Shown one piece after another: positions 22,286 to 33,665 of a stretch of DNA of 64,000 nucleotides. Both the position numbers and the translations under genes were made by a program. Location of the stretch: contig NC_092685.1 in the NCBI RefSeq assembly GCF_964275005.1, positions 32,168,866 to 32,232,865 on the forward strand, given 5' to 3'. Below the pieces are notes generated by a model. That model ran no database searches and was not told the origin of the DNA. It was given only the letters and a program-made list of their open reading frames with translations. This stretch comes from Diadema setosum (taxonomy: Eukaryota; Echinodermata; Echinoidea; Diadematoida; Diadematidae). The first letter of the stretch is position 1. Every line of letters begins with the position of its first letter.

Positions 22286-23573
22286 AAACCCCCGCCAAAC
22301 GAAGTTTGAAGGGGGTATATAGGAATCAGCGGACGGTCGGGCGGTCGGTCGGGCGGTCGGTCAGGGTCGGTCCGTTGCAAATCTTGCGTCGCGAACTACT
22401 TCCTCAGTTTTCAACCGATTCCCATAAAACTTGGCACAGATGTGTGCCTTGGGTTGTAGATGTGCAAGACGTATTTTTTGACAGTACCCAAAAGTACGTT
22501 GCCATGGTAACGGCATATTATGGGCAAAAATGGGTACAAATCTTGCGTCGCGAACTCCTCCCACAGTTTTTGATCAATTTTTATGAAATTAGGTACAGAT
22601 GTTCATCTGAATATGTTAATGTGCAAGACACATATTTCCGCAGTGGCAAAAAGTGCGTTGCCATGGTAACGGCATGTTATTGGTAAAATATAGGGCAAAA
22701 TGCTTCATGGCAAAACTGCTTCATCAGTGTTCTTCCAATTCTCATGGAATTCATATTGAATGTTTGTCTTAGGATATAGGTCAGCATGACACATTTCTTG
22801 ACAGTGACAAAAAGTATGTTGCCATGGTAACAGCTCACATATTATGAGCCAAAATGATGGAAAATTTTGTGTTGCAAACTACTTCCTCAGTTTTTGCCCA
22901 ATTTCCATGAAACTTGGTACAGATGTGTGCCTTTGGTTGTAGATGTGCAAGACGCATTTTTTGACAGTACCCGAAAGTACGTTGCCATGGTAACGGCATA
23001 TTAATGGCAGAAGATCAAGGAAAGATCTTGCGGATTTAACTACTTCCTCAGTTTTTGACCAAAGCTTATGAAATGTGGCACACACCTTGATCTTGGTGGG
23101 AAGATGTGGAAGACATATTTTTCGGACGTGTCGGAAGCTGCGTTGCCATGGTAACGGCATATAAATGGCAGAAGATCAAGGAAAGATCTTGCGGATTGAA
23201 CTACTTCCTCTGTATTCGACTGAAGCTCATGAAATGTGGCACACACATTGGTCTTGGTGGGAAGATGTGCAAGACATATTTTTTGGACGTGTCGAAAGCT
23301 GCGTTGCCATGGTAACGGCATATTAATGGCGGAAGATCAAGGAAAGATCTTGTGGATTGAACTACTTCCTCAGTTTTTGACAAAAGCTTATGAAATGTGG
23401 CACACACAATAGTCTTGGTGGGAAGATGTGCAAGACATATTTTTCGGACGTGTCGGAAGCTGCGTTGCCATGGTAACGGCATTTAAATGGCAGAAGATCA
23501 AGGAAAGATCATTCCTTGGGTAAGACTGTCGTCACGGGGCGGGGGTATTAATCACCTTAAGTGATATTTCTAG
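22286..23573 (+). mobile_element. Helentron-type non-autonomous element (HINE) with seven X-box motifs
   Basis: Starts with CCCCCGCC near 22289 and carries its complement GGCGGGGG near 23539 as a subterminal inverted repeat. A (GGTCGGGC)-rich simple repeat follows the 5' end. The body is at least seven tandem units of about 161 bp. A 3' hairpin ATCAC-CTTAA-GTGAT (23551-23565) is followed by ATTTCTAG and then TT. These are the features of Helentron-associated elements, like bivalve pearl elements. The empty site is seen in the paralogous sequence at 25103-25140, where GATCATTTAATC is uninterrupted. No protein is encoded. Confidence 0.8.
22365..23520 (+). repeat. 161-bp tandem array inside the Helentron
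   Basis: Each unit ends in GTTGCCATGGTAAC, beginning at 22498, 22657, 22818, 22981, 23142, 23303 and 23464 (spacing 159, 161, 163, 161, 161, 161). Other shared unit text: AACTACTTCCTCAGTTTT, ATGAAATGTGGCACA, AGATGTGCAAGACA. The last four units are the most alike. Confidence 0.95.
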
Positions 23574-24347
23574 TTTAATCTACACTTTTTAAGGCTATTG
23601 TGGGTGAAAATTTGACTTTCACTTTCAAAATAACATAGAGGAAACAGGGTTTAATGTATTGAAAAACGTTTTTTCCCTTTACCTTTCTAACATCTGAGCA
23701 ATTTCTCAAACTGTCAGATGATAATAAAACAACCAACAGCAAAGGAATATCATACTTGGCTTGTATATTGATGCAATCATTTTACAATAGTACCAAACAC
23801 ATCACTTTCAAAATATTTTGAACCTTCATGCAGGATGTAAACTGCCCTTATCAAAGCTTAAAATTCTGGTAGTCTACGTCCACTTTTATCCATAAAACTG
23901 AATCTGACTCTGCTTCATCCAATATCTCATAGTAACTTTTATACTAATCTGAGATTATTATTTCCAGACCATGAACAGACCATAAACACCAAGAGCATGG
24001 GAACTTTTCAATTCTTCTTCTTTGCGGTAATACAATGGAAGTCAGGGAAGCAAACCAGATCAATGGAGTAGGTTTTAGTTTCGGATGAACAGATTGTATC
24101 GAAATACTTAAAGTATTCTGTAAAAATTCTGCAATCACATTTTTTCTCAAGACTGCATAAGGTAAGACGTAATAATGTTAGTTAAATTGTAGAGAAATTG
24201 CAATAATTGTGGTCTTGAAAAGCATGATGTCCTTGAACTTCACAGACATGTGCCTCGAGTTCCTATAGGTAAAAGTAAATACCAAGCTCTCTCATTTTCT
24301 TCTCATCCCACCCAAGCTGCATCATGACTCGATATCGAATGAGTCTA
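23574..24347. other. Harbinger-associated noncoding repeat, then unassigned
   Basis: 23574-23850 continues the noncoding repeat that recurs at 25.1, 25.75, 31.0, 31.75, 33.2 and 33.9 kb (phrases GACTTTCACTTTCAAAATAA and AATTTCTCAAA-TGTCAG). The remainder has no supported feature. Confidence 0.5.
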
Positions 24348-24760
24348 TCACCTTGACAGCCTTCTCATCCTCATTCCCCGTCGATGGTCCATACCTTCAG
24401 AATATTGGTGTCCTTCCTCATCTCCTGCATAACTTTGCTGTGCATTCTCGTCAAATCGTTGATGTAAACTTCTTTGAGCGACATCTTTTCCCTCATGCCT
24501 TTCTTTCTCTTCGTTAAGAGAAGCCTTAGCCTCCCTCCTTGCAAAGTGTGCTATGATGGTGCCCTTTCCCTTGGGGCCACTCCCGAGATGATGGCAAATG
24601 CTCAGGTCCACTGTGCTCATGTTGAACCCAATCTCTGTAGCCATCTTAATGACGACCTTGGTCGTATCCTCCTCCTTTTCGCTTACACCATAGATTTTGA
24701 CATGCTCTTTTCTGGTGTACAAGAAGATGTGCATATGATGCCTTAGTATGATATTGATGA
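24348..24760 (-). pseudogene. L1-like LINE ORF1 fragment (RRM)
   Basis: Minus-strand frame VKIYGVSEKEEDTTKVV then TIIAHFARREAKASL matches the RRM core of L1/Tx1-type ORF1 proteins (I-IYG-PE-E-ED----V; R--I-VKF-R---K). In a second frame MSLKEVYINDLTRMH, KVMQEMRKDTN and ILKVWTIDGE match the C-terminal domain (--V-INEDLT--R--L----R-----K-W--DG). A frameshift separates the two parts. ORF1p is the RNA-binding chaperone of the LINE ribonucleoprotein. The open frame extends upstream to 24962 but that part looks unrelated. Confidence 0.7.
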
Positions 24761-25064
24761 TGAAGTTCAACATAATGTATATGAAGCAAATATATCCCAG
24801 AAAGATGAAAAATTGTTGAAATAACCCAAATGGTGGTGAGGTGTCACAAAGTACTCTCACAAACAGTCCAGCTGAGAGAAAGGGTTCAGTCAAAGTGAAA
24901 AATTCCAATAAAGATATAAATTGATGGGTGTAGGGAGCAAAATGGAAGAGCAACTCACACATACATCCTAACCCGCCAGATACCAGAAATGGAATTAGCG
25001 TGGTGAAGACAAATTCACAATCGCCACATGTGCAAGTACGGATTCACTCTTTTGGAGTAATAAT

Positions 25065-26000
25065 TTCTTCATAACTTTCCTTGAAATTGCTTGGGATGAA
25101 CAGTATCCAAAGTTTTATGATCATTTAATCAACACTTTTTAAAGCTAGTGTAAATGAAAATTTTGACTTTCACTTTCAAAATAACTTTCTGGATAACAAG
25201 GTTATGATGTATTGAATAGCTTTTTTTTTCTCGTTTTAACAACTGAATAATTTCTCAAATTGTCACATGATAATAAAACAAAAATAAAGTGAAGTAGTCA
25301 GTCTATATATGCAGTCATAGCAATGAATTAGGAAATTCTCCATTAACACAATTAAAAACTGATGTTCGTTATTGCAGAAAATGCATCCTGAATTTCTTGG
25401 TTGGCGCAGATTGATGTGTTTTCCATCTATGGCTCGTAGGCAATTTGGTATTTGCCATTTGCTGAGAAAGGCATTTGCAATGTTTCTTCATACATCACTA
25501 GAAGTTTGGCTGTGTAAAAGCATGAAAATGGATGGTTCAGAAAAGCTGAACCAGGTCACAATAATAAAATTCCTATTAAAAATCTTCTTATGTAGCCCCC
25601 CCCCCCCAAAAAAAAAAAAAAAAAAAAAGAATAAAAAAAAAAAATCGCCACATGTGCAACTACAGATTCAATCTTTTGGAGTAACAATTTCTTCTTAACT
25701 TTTCTTGAAATTGCTTAGGATGAACAGTATCCAAAGTCTTATGATCATCAAATCAACACTTTTAGGGCACTTTTCAAAGCTAGTGTGAATGATCATTTGA
25801 CTTTTTTGACACTTTCAAAATGATTTTAGAGGATAACTAGGTTATTATCAATTGAATAACTTTTTTCTCTTTCTTACAACTGAACAATTTCTCAAATTGT
25901 CAGCTGATAATCAAACAAAAATGAAATAAGGCAGTCACTCATGAGCAATCATAGCAATAAATTAGGAAAATAAATGTAATACAGTTTTGATTTTAATAAC
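25065..26000 (-). pseudogene. PIF/Harbinger fragment, copy 2, with flanking repeats
   Basis: 25372-25600 is homologous to the catalytic-core segments of the other copies, including the GKH region, but is more diverged (GATGTGTTTTCCATC replaces the usual GATGATGTGCTTCCC on the plus strand). It is flanked on both sides by copies of the noncoding repeat (25070-25330 and 25690-25990), giving the same repeat-core-repeat order as the array at 30-34 kb. A poly-C/poly-A tract lies at about 25597-25645. Confidence 0.65.
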
Positions 26001-26711
26001 TTCTTACATGGGACCTCAGTCTCTGATTTGAAAATGACCCTCTTGGCTCAAATGTGTACTGTCACAAATCCTGGGTTTGCAGGACAACCAACTGGCAGCT
26101 GCTGATTCCCTACTTCTCCCTTTCTCTGCTCTTAGCAGCCTCCTACATGATGTCCTGAGCAATTTCATTTTTACTCCAATCCGTTTTGAAAGAGATGAAT
26201 ATGTTGTAGCTTTAAATCCTACTGGTGACTGTACTGCGCTTTGTTTTTCACACACCTTTTGTCAATAAGTCACTGTATTATTCTATCGTAAAAAGATTTT
26301 TACAGGTGCTGTAGCCGTTGTTGCAAATAAACGTACAATAAATTTCTAGCATGTTCAAAGTCCCATCAGGGGTGGCAATTGGCCTGCGATACTTTAAAAA
26401 AAATCTGCTGTTGTGTCACACACCTCCTGAGATGTTGCACCATGGGACAATCTTCTTTGATAGGGCATCGCATCACGAAAAATTGCAGAGTGTGAGGTGA
26501 GCTTAAGATGGATGTCATAGGAGTCATGCTCTTATCTGTCCAGCAATGTCAAATGCCTTCTTAACTCTATTGATGTTCCATCATGATCTGCCTCCCAACA
26601 TATACATCTATCTACTTGTGATTTGTAATACACCTCCACCCTGAAAAGGGGTACATTGCAATGTGAAAAGAAAAATGGGGCTTAAAGTGATTGCCAAGTA
26701 AACACATTTTT
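26001..26711. other. unassigned spacer
   Basis: A 79-codon minus-strand frame at 26016-26255 is rich in Arg and Ser (LLRTSCRRLLRAEKGRSR). It is not recognised and may be an old part of the Harbinger copy. No other feature. Confidence 0.3.
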
Positions 26712-27746
26712 ATGCCTCCGCCAACGAAGTGGCCGGAGGCATTATGTTTTCGGGTCGTCCGTCCGTCCGTACTTCCGTACTTCCGTACGTCCGTACGTCC
26801 GTACGTCCGTACGTCCGTCCGTCCCGTTTTGTTTTTGTCGATATCTCAAGAACCGTGTGGTGGTTTTGCATCAAACTTGGTATGAGGGTATATCCTTGGG
26901 GGATGATACTTTGTGTGGATTTTAGGGTCACAGGGTCAAAGGTCAAAGGTCACAGGTTATTTTGTGAAAAAAAAAATTGAAATTTCAGGTTTTTCTCCAT
27001 ATCTCGCAAATGGTTCAAGGTATCTTCATGGAACTTAGTATATATGCTTGTACCGATGGGCAGTGATTATCTAGGGAAGTTGGGGGTCATGGGTCAAAGG
27101 TCAGGGGTCAAAGGTCAAGGTCAACTCCTCAAAATATAACTACTTTCCTTATATTTATGCAGTGCCTGAAGGATTTTTTTAAAACTTGATGTATGCATGT
27201 ATAACCCAATATATATTCTGTGGGAAGTTTCTTGCCAAAAGGTCAAAGGTCAAAAGGTCAAAGGTCAAGTGAAAGTGCTAAATTGCACTTTTTCCTCCAT
27301 ATCTCAAAAATAACTCAAGGTATTGTCATGAAACTTACATATTTATGCATGTTCTACCTAACAGTGATTCTCTTTGGAACTGTGGGGTCAAAGGTCAAAG
27401 GCCAGGTTTCGATAATACTATTTTACCATTTGATACTGAAATTATACTTTTTCTCAATACCTTGAAAATTACTCAATGCATAAACTTGTAAAAGGGTCAA
27501 AAGTCAAGTGAAAATCATCAGTTCCCCCAAATACCTGCACTCTTGATGTTTTAATCATTCATCCAATTGAACCTAGTTCTAGGAAAGTGAACATTCAGCA
27601 CATTTGTGGCAAACCTGTCATTTTAATATCTTGCCAATTGTGTGAAACTGTCATCACACATTGTCGAGACATTGTACTATAGACCTATTAGGAGAACCAT
27701 GTATTATGGCGGAGGCATACACCAGTCGCCGTAGCGACATTTCTAG
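26712..27746 (+). mobile_element. Helentron-type non-autonomous element with DR1 motifs
   Basis: Begins TATGCCTCCGCC, and the exact complement GGCGGAGGCATA lies at 27708-27719. A hairpin GTCGC-CGTA-GCGAC (27725-27738) is followed by ATTTCTAG and TT, the same terminal plan as the element at 22286. A (TCCG/TACG)n simple repeat follows the 5' end (26756-26823). The body is a degenerate tandem repeat of about 150 bp containing phrases such as ATATCTC-AA and AACTTGGTAT. No coding capacity. Confidence 0.85.
26933..27397 (+). promoter_or_regulatory. seven DR1-type (AGGTCA) motifs
   Basis: The half-site repeat (A/G)GGTCA-A-AGGTCA occurs at 26933, 26940, 27091, 27105, 27240, 27255 and 27385. Direct AGGTCA repeats with one spacer base are the known binding site type for RXR heterodimers and HNF4. 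Whether they bind anything here is unknown. Confidence 0.6.
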
Positions 27747-28907
27747 TTAGAGATGTTTCACACTGTCACAATATCTCTTTGTCAGCTTTGCTGGAAATCA
27801 TCATATTGGTCCTTGCTTTGTTTTCTTTTGCCTTTGAATTGTATGACAAATTATAGTGTTTAGCATAACTTCTCTTATATGCATTTTTCTATTACTTTGT
27901 AAATTAGGTGAAGATTACTAACTGATGAATGCTAACTTGTAGCCATATTGCTTACAATAGTTGAAATCGATAAAGCAGTACAGAAAACATCTACTAGAGA
28001 GATAACTGTGTATGACTTTACCAGGAACGATTCTGCATTGGTATCAATGGAAGCTCTTGAGTGAAGATGACCCTCTGGCATACCGAGGTACATAATGTAC
28101 TTATGTACCATGAGCTGTTTGCCACTCTTGTCCAGGCAGCCCACTTATGTAGGTGTAGAGGTCAAACTCAGGTGGATCCTGAGTGCATGAAAGTTGTTTC
28201 TGATGCACCTTCCACACATTGGCCACCCTCTCCTGGTTGATAGGCATAGGGCACCCAAAGTGTCAGTTAGTAGGTGCCACATCCATGGCATCCAAAAGAG
28301 ATTGGATCAGTGGTCAGGATTTCTCCACCCTCTTCCCTCTTCCCGACATGTACAGTGTTTGGCTAGTTCTGATGAGGTGATGTTGTCACTAATTTGACAT
28401 TCAGTAGGACTATGGTTTGTACCTCTCCTCATCTCTCTCTTCTTTGCCTTTCTCAGCTCCTAATATATTCACCTTGTCCCATTCAAAAATGGCACCTGTT
28501 AGTTTTAATAGGAAGGTGCCACAGTGTGAATGGTGTTCAATGCTAGGCCCTGCCACAAACATAATGAAGTGGGGAAATAGCCAACCTCACAAAGGATCTC
28601 CATAGGAAAACAAGGCAAGCACTGGTGGTCTACCTGTAAATTGGAACCAAATTATTTACAGACATAATCAAGCACATTTTATAAAGGGGGAAAAGAAGAT
28701 GGAAGACAGAAGAGGCATTTGGTAAGGGCATGTACCACATGCGTTAACCATATGAGTTTGCCCGATAATTTGATTTAATATTTGTTAGTTTTCCCCTCTC
28801 TAAATACAATGATTGGTTTCAGTTTGTGCTTGACATGAACTTCTCTTCCCTGATGCACTGCAACAATCTCTGACTACACAGATAACTTGTGGCTCTGATT
28901 AAAGAGG
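27747..28907. other. no gene recognised
   Basis: No feature could be supported. Short coding-like stretches exist on both strands around 27960-28420 but none is recognisable. Confidence 0.35.
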
Positions 28908-28909
28908 TA

Positions 28910-29302
28910 CAGTTGAACCTCTCTTATCCGGCCTCCCTTTATCCGGATCTCTCTATTATACGGACGCAATCTCGCCGTGATTTTTATTTTTTTTTTTTTG
29001 ATAATTATGGAAGGAAAGGGGGATTCCCAACTCCTTGAGAACTCCTACACAAACACACATGAATTACATATTACTTCCAACATTAACATACACCTCTATT
29101 TTGGGGTCTGTTACTGAGTGTAACAATGAAAAGGTTGCAGTATACACATTACTACATGTGGTACTACAATGGGCTACATCAGTAGGACCTACATGTGTAT
29201 GTATATGTACATGTATAAAGCATTGAGTCTCCCGTATCCGGCCAAATCCCTTATCCGGATGAGCCCCGGTCCCGACTTGTCCGGATACGAGAGGTTCAAC
29301 TG
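28910..29302. mobile_element. pogo/Tigger-like MITE
   Basis: 393-bp element flanked by TA (28908-28909 and 29303-29304). Terminal inverted repeats read CAGTTGAACCTCTC then TTATCCGG on the left and GTATCCGG on the right. TA duplication and a CAGT-GAACCTC terminus are typical of pogo/Tigger elements of the Tc1-mariner superfamily. No transposase is encoded. Confidence 0.9.
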
Positions 29303-29304
29303 TA

Positions 29305-29854
29305 TTGTGATAGAAATGGACAGTGCAATGACACAATGAATGCTGACCAGCACCCTCCTCTGTTGTTAGTACATTGTAGATTGTTCAGGACTTGACCATC
29401 TTCATTGGAGATGTTGGTCATCCTTTGTGCTGTGCTGGCCATCGCACTGTCAGTTTTTTGGTGATCTTTAATGAACCATGCAAAAGACTAAAAATACATA
29501 CAGTTTAAATGCCCATGTACGTTTAAAAAAACCCCCAAAAATCTTGTCACTTTACAGAATATCATGTACTCGTCTTTATGCAATACCTACAATTCATTGA
29601 CGTGTATACTAGTTGCCATACAGTTTTTGACAACAGTATGCACTTTGCATGTTGATGTGATTACCTGTTAACAATTCATTCAAGAAAAGAAGATTTTAAT
29701 AAGCTACACTTTGTTGCTTATATCTTAGACCGTGAGAGCTACAATAAGTTTGTCTTCATAAATCAATTTTCATTTAAAGATTTCATATTTTTTACTAAAG
29801 TAATGGCTTGGTACTCCGCAATGTTCACACTGTCATACATGTTGTAAGCTCAGT
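29305..29854. other. no gene recognised
   Basis: AT-rich spacer before the 2.1-2.2 kb tandem array. Confidence 0.4.
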
Positions 29855-30079
29855 GTTCTCACGTCTGTTTCACACCCCTAGTCGAGCTTATTTTCCCAAT
29901 TCAGCATGAGAGCTCAAGTAAAGATAGATGAAGGAGCTGTGACTCCCTTGTCTTTCAAACACCATCGGCTGTATCAACTATATGTATATTTGTCCTATTA
30001 TACACATAGTTCCAACTGTTTATGTACAAATATCATAATAGCCTTACCTTCTTTGACGAGCCAGTTTTGAGTATTCGGC

Positions 30080-30935
30080 CATGTGTCTAGGTGATACGGT
30101 TCTTGTGCTCATCAAGGTGACCCAAAATGTCTCTTGCATGTACTGTTTCAAGCCACTGGAGGCGATGGCTCATAAACTGGCAGCTTGCATGAAGCCTGCT
30201 CCCTCTTGTGTGTCTCACATGCTGCCAGATACTCGATCACTCTCTTGCCCCACTCCTCACTATGGACCTCCTACAGGTCTTTCTGGCTGTAGCTTGAGCT
30301 GTTGCCCTCGGTTTTTGTTTTCATTAGAGTTAAATATTTCTTGTCAAGGGCCAGTCTGGTTGTAAGTACTGCAGGAAACCTGCTGCGGTGACTTGGATGG
30401 AGTTGTGACAAGAGGTTCTCACTTTATGGACACACTGGAACCTTGCACTTGCCACATCGAGGGTATTCTCCCCTGACGAGGTACTGTAGTACCTTGGGTC
30501 CAGGTCAATTACCTGCCACACCTTGGTATAAATACCTGCATGCAGCATTTTTACCTTGCATGTTGGGCACTTATTAAATGGAATCCGGAACATCCTCATG
30601 GGTGCCCACACGAACAGCCTTTGGCGAAAATAACCCCCTGGCAATGACAGTGAAAATGATTTCCGTGGAGGTGGTGGCAGCATGTACCAATTCTGATGGT
30701 ATGAAACCCCCAGATGGCTTTGGTCATCATATAGGACATGGCCTGTCCATTTCTCGTCAGCTTCCTGTATGACCACGAGGAACTGCTTTGCTAAAAAAAA
30801 AAAAAAAAAAACGAACTCCTTGTCTGAGGCAAAATAAGACCTGTGTACAAAATGAACAGCACTGTAAAAAAAAAAAATAGATAAAAATATCCTTTTATAA
30901 TCCAACAACCTGTACTGGTATGTAGACATGTATGT
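30080..30935 (-). mobile_element. Ty3/Gypsy pol fossil in unit 1
   Basis: Minus-strand remnants of the pol region between RNase H and integrase, recognisable by comparison with 35290-35700 and by a GHLGV-type integrase zinc-finger segment. Broken many times. Homologous pieces are in units 2 and 3. Confidence 0.6.
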
Positions 30936-31244
30936 GACTTGTGACCATTTTGACCCTTAATGTAGTCGGATCATAACTTTTCTTGAAATTGCATGGGATG
31001 AACAGTATCCAAATTTTTACTGATCATTTAATCAACACTTTTTAAAGCTAGTGTGAATGAAAATTTTGACTTTCACTTTCAAAATAACTTTAGTGGATAA
31101 CAAGGTTATGATGTATTGAACAACTTTATTTCTCATTCCAACAACTGAATAATTTCTCAAATTAAGTGATAATAAAACAAAAATAAAGTGACGTAGTCAC
31201 ACATATGCAGTCATAGCAGTTAATTATGTAGGAAATTCTCCATT

Positions 31245-31530
31245 CGCACAATTGAAAACTGATGTGTGTTTTGTATTTGTTTTTTTGTTTTTTGTTGCAG
31301 AAAGTGTAGCCTGAATTTCTTCACTGGCAAAGGATGATGTGCTTCTCGTCTAAAGCTCCTATACAGTTTGGCATTTGCTATTTGCTGGGGAAGGCATTTG
31401 TAATTTTTCTTCATACATCATTAGAAGTTTGGCTTTGTGAAAGCATGAAAATAAGTTGTTCTGAAAAGCTGAATCACATCGCAAGTCTTAAATTTTTATT
31501 TAAGATTTTCTTATAGCACCCCAAAACAAA
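31245..31530 (-). pseudogene. PIF/Harbinger transposase fragment, unit 1
   Basis: Same core as the unit 2 copy at 33385: the GKHI region and the NSGYTF block can be read on the minus strand, with substitutions. A T-rich insertion at about 31270-31295 separates the core from the HQFSIV block. Nonfunctional. Confidence 0.75.
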
Positions 31531-32289
31531 AAATCCACTATTATACTTCATGTTGCAGAAAACTAAGGAAGTAAACTGTATCTAACGTGTAGGATGTACA
31601 AATAGACTCACAGAAAATGTAAAACGTGTTACAATCATCTGAATATGAATATGTTTTGAATTATAGAGTGGTGGAGAGGAATTCACAATTGCCAAATGTG
31701 CAACTACAGATTCACTCTTCTGGAGTAACAATTTCTTGATATTGCTCAGGATGAACAGTATTCAAAGTCTTGTGGTCATCTAATCTTAACACTTTTCAAA
31801 ACTAGTGTGAATGAGAATTTGACTTTCACTTTCAAAATAATTTTAGAAGATACCTAGGTTATGATGAATTGAATAACTTTTTTTCTCTTTCTAACCACTA
31901 AACAATTTCTTGAATTGTCAGGTGATAATAAAACAACATTGAAATGAGGTAGTCACACATATATGTAATCATAGTAGTGAATAAGGAATTAGGCTGTAAC
32001 ATTTTTTTATTTTTTTTTTTGGTGAAGATACAAACTCTACCTCGATAGAAATAAAGTTGATTGTTCTCACGTCTGTTTCACACCTCTAGTCGAGCTGATT
32101 TTCCCAATTCAGCATGAGAGCTCAAGTAAAGATAGATGAAGGAGCTGTGACTCCCTTGTCTTTCAAACACCCTTGGCTGTATCAACTATATTTGTCACAT
32201 TATACACATAGTTCCAACTGTTTATGTACAAATATCATAATGGCTTCACCTTCTTTGTCGAGCCAATTTTGAGTATTCCACCATGTGTC

Positions 32290-33080
32290 TGGGTGATGAT
32301 GTTCTTGTGCTCATCAAGGTGACCCAAAATGTGGTTTGCATGTACTGTTTCAAGCCACTGGAGGCCTGCCCCCTCTTGTGTGTCTCACATGCTGCCAGAT
32401 ACTCAATCACTCTCTTGCCCGACTCCTCACTATGGACCTCCTACAGGGCTGTCTGGCTGTAGCTTGAGCTGTTGCCCTCGGTTCTTGGTTTCATTAGAGT
32501 TAAACATTTCTTGTCAAGGGCCAGTCTTGTTGTGAGTACTGCAGGAAACCTGCTGCGGTGACTTGGATGGAGTTGTGACAACAGGTTCTCACTCCATGGA
32601 GACACTGGAACCTTGCACTTGCCACATCGAGGGTATTCTCCCCCGACAAGGAAGTACCTTGGGTCCAGACCAATTACCTACCACGCCTTGGTATAAATAC
32701 CTGCATGCAGCATTTTTACCTTGCATGTTGGGCACTTAATGGGATCCCCAACATCCTCCTGGGTGCCCACACGAGCAGCCTTTGGCAAAAATAGTCCCCT
32801 GGCAATGACGGTGAAAGTGATTTCCGTGGAGGTGGTGGGTACCAATTCTGACAGTGTGAAACGCCAAGATGGCCTTGGTCGTCATATAGGACATGGGCTA
32901 ACCATTCCTCGTCAGCCTCCTGTATGACCGCGAGGAACTGCTTTGCTAAAAAAAAAAAAAACAACTCCTTGACTGAGGCAAAATAAGACCTGTGTACAAA
33001 ATGAACAGCACTGTAAAAAAAAATAGATAAAAATATCCTTTTATAATCCAACAACCTGTACTGGTATGTAGACATGTATG
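32290..33080 (-). mobile_element. Ty3/Gypsy pol fossil in unit 2
   Basis: Second copy of the Gypsy-derived part; a long minus-strand stretch includes AVIQEADEEWLAHVLYDD followed by a GHLGV block as in Gypsy integrase N-termini. Broken. Confidence 0.6.
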
Positions 33081-33384
33081 TGACTTGTGACCATTTTGAC
33101 CCTTAATGTAGACGGATCATAACTTTTCTTGAAATTGCATGGGATGAACAGTATCCAAAGTTTTATTGATTATTTAATCAACACTTTGTAAAGCTAGTGT
33201 GAATGAAAATGTTGACTTTCACTTTCAAAATAACTTTAGTGGATAACAAGGTTATGATGTATTGAACAACTTTATTTCTCACTGAATAATTTCTCAAATT
33301 AAGTGACAATAAAACAAAAATAAAGTGACGTAGTCACACATATGCAGTCATAGCAGTTAATTATGTAGGAAATTCTCCATTCGC

Positions 33385-33665
33385 ACAATTGAAAACTGAT
33401 GTGTGTTTTGATTTTGTTTTTTTGTTTTTTGTTGCAGAAAGTGTAGCCTGAATTTCTTCATTGGCAAAGGATGATGTGCTTCCCGTCTGAAGCTCCTATA
33501 CGGATTGGCATTTGCCATTTGCTGGGGAAGGCATTTGTAATTTTTCTTCATACATCATTAGAAGTTTGGCTTTGTGAAAGCATGAAAATAAGTTGTTCTG
33601 AAAACCTGAACCACATCGCAAGACTTAAATTTTTATTTAAGATTTTCTTATAGCACCCGAAAACA
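33385..33665 (-). pseudogene. PIF/Harbinger transposase fragment, unit 2
   Basis: Best-preserved array copy. The minus strand reads SLAMWFRFSEQLIFMLSQSQ, KITNAFPSKWQMPIRIGASD then GKHIILCQ, and after a stop RNSGYTFCNKK. These fit the Harbinger order: helix region, IA--F---W-FP--IGA-DGKH with catalytic Asp, then NSGS-Y-NYK. HQFSIV follows after an insertion of A/C-rich sequence. At least two in-frame stops are present. Confidence 0.85.

Noticed and set aside
22365-23520. CRISPR-like interpretation of regularly spaced repeats
   Set aside because: Spacing is constant because whole 161-bp units are homologous; there are no unique spacers and the setting is eukaryotic.
26016-26255. Arg-rich 79-codon frame as a Harbinger Myb-like partner
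   Set aside because: No tryptophan spacing of a Myb/SANT domain is visible.
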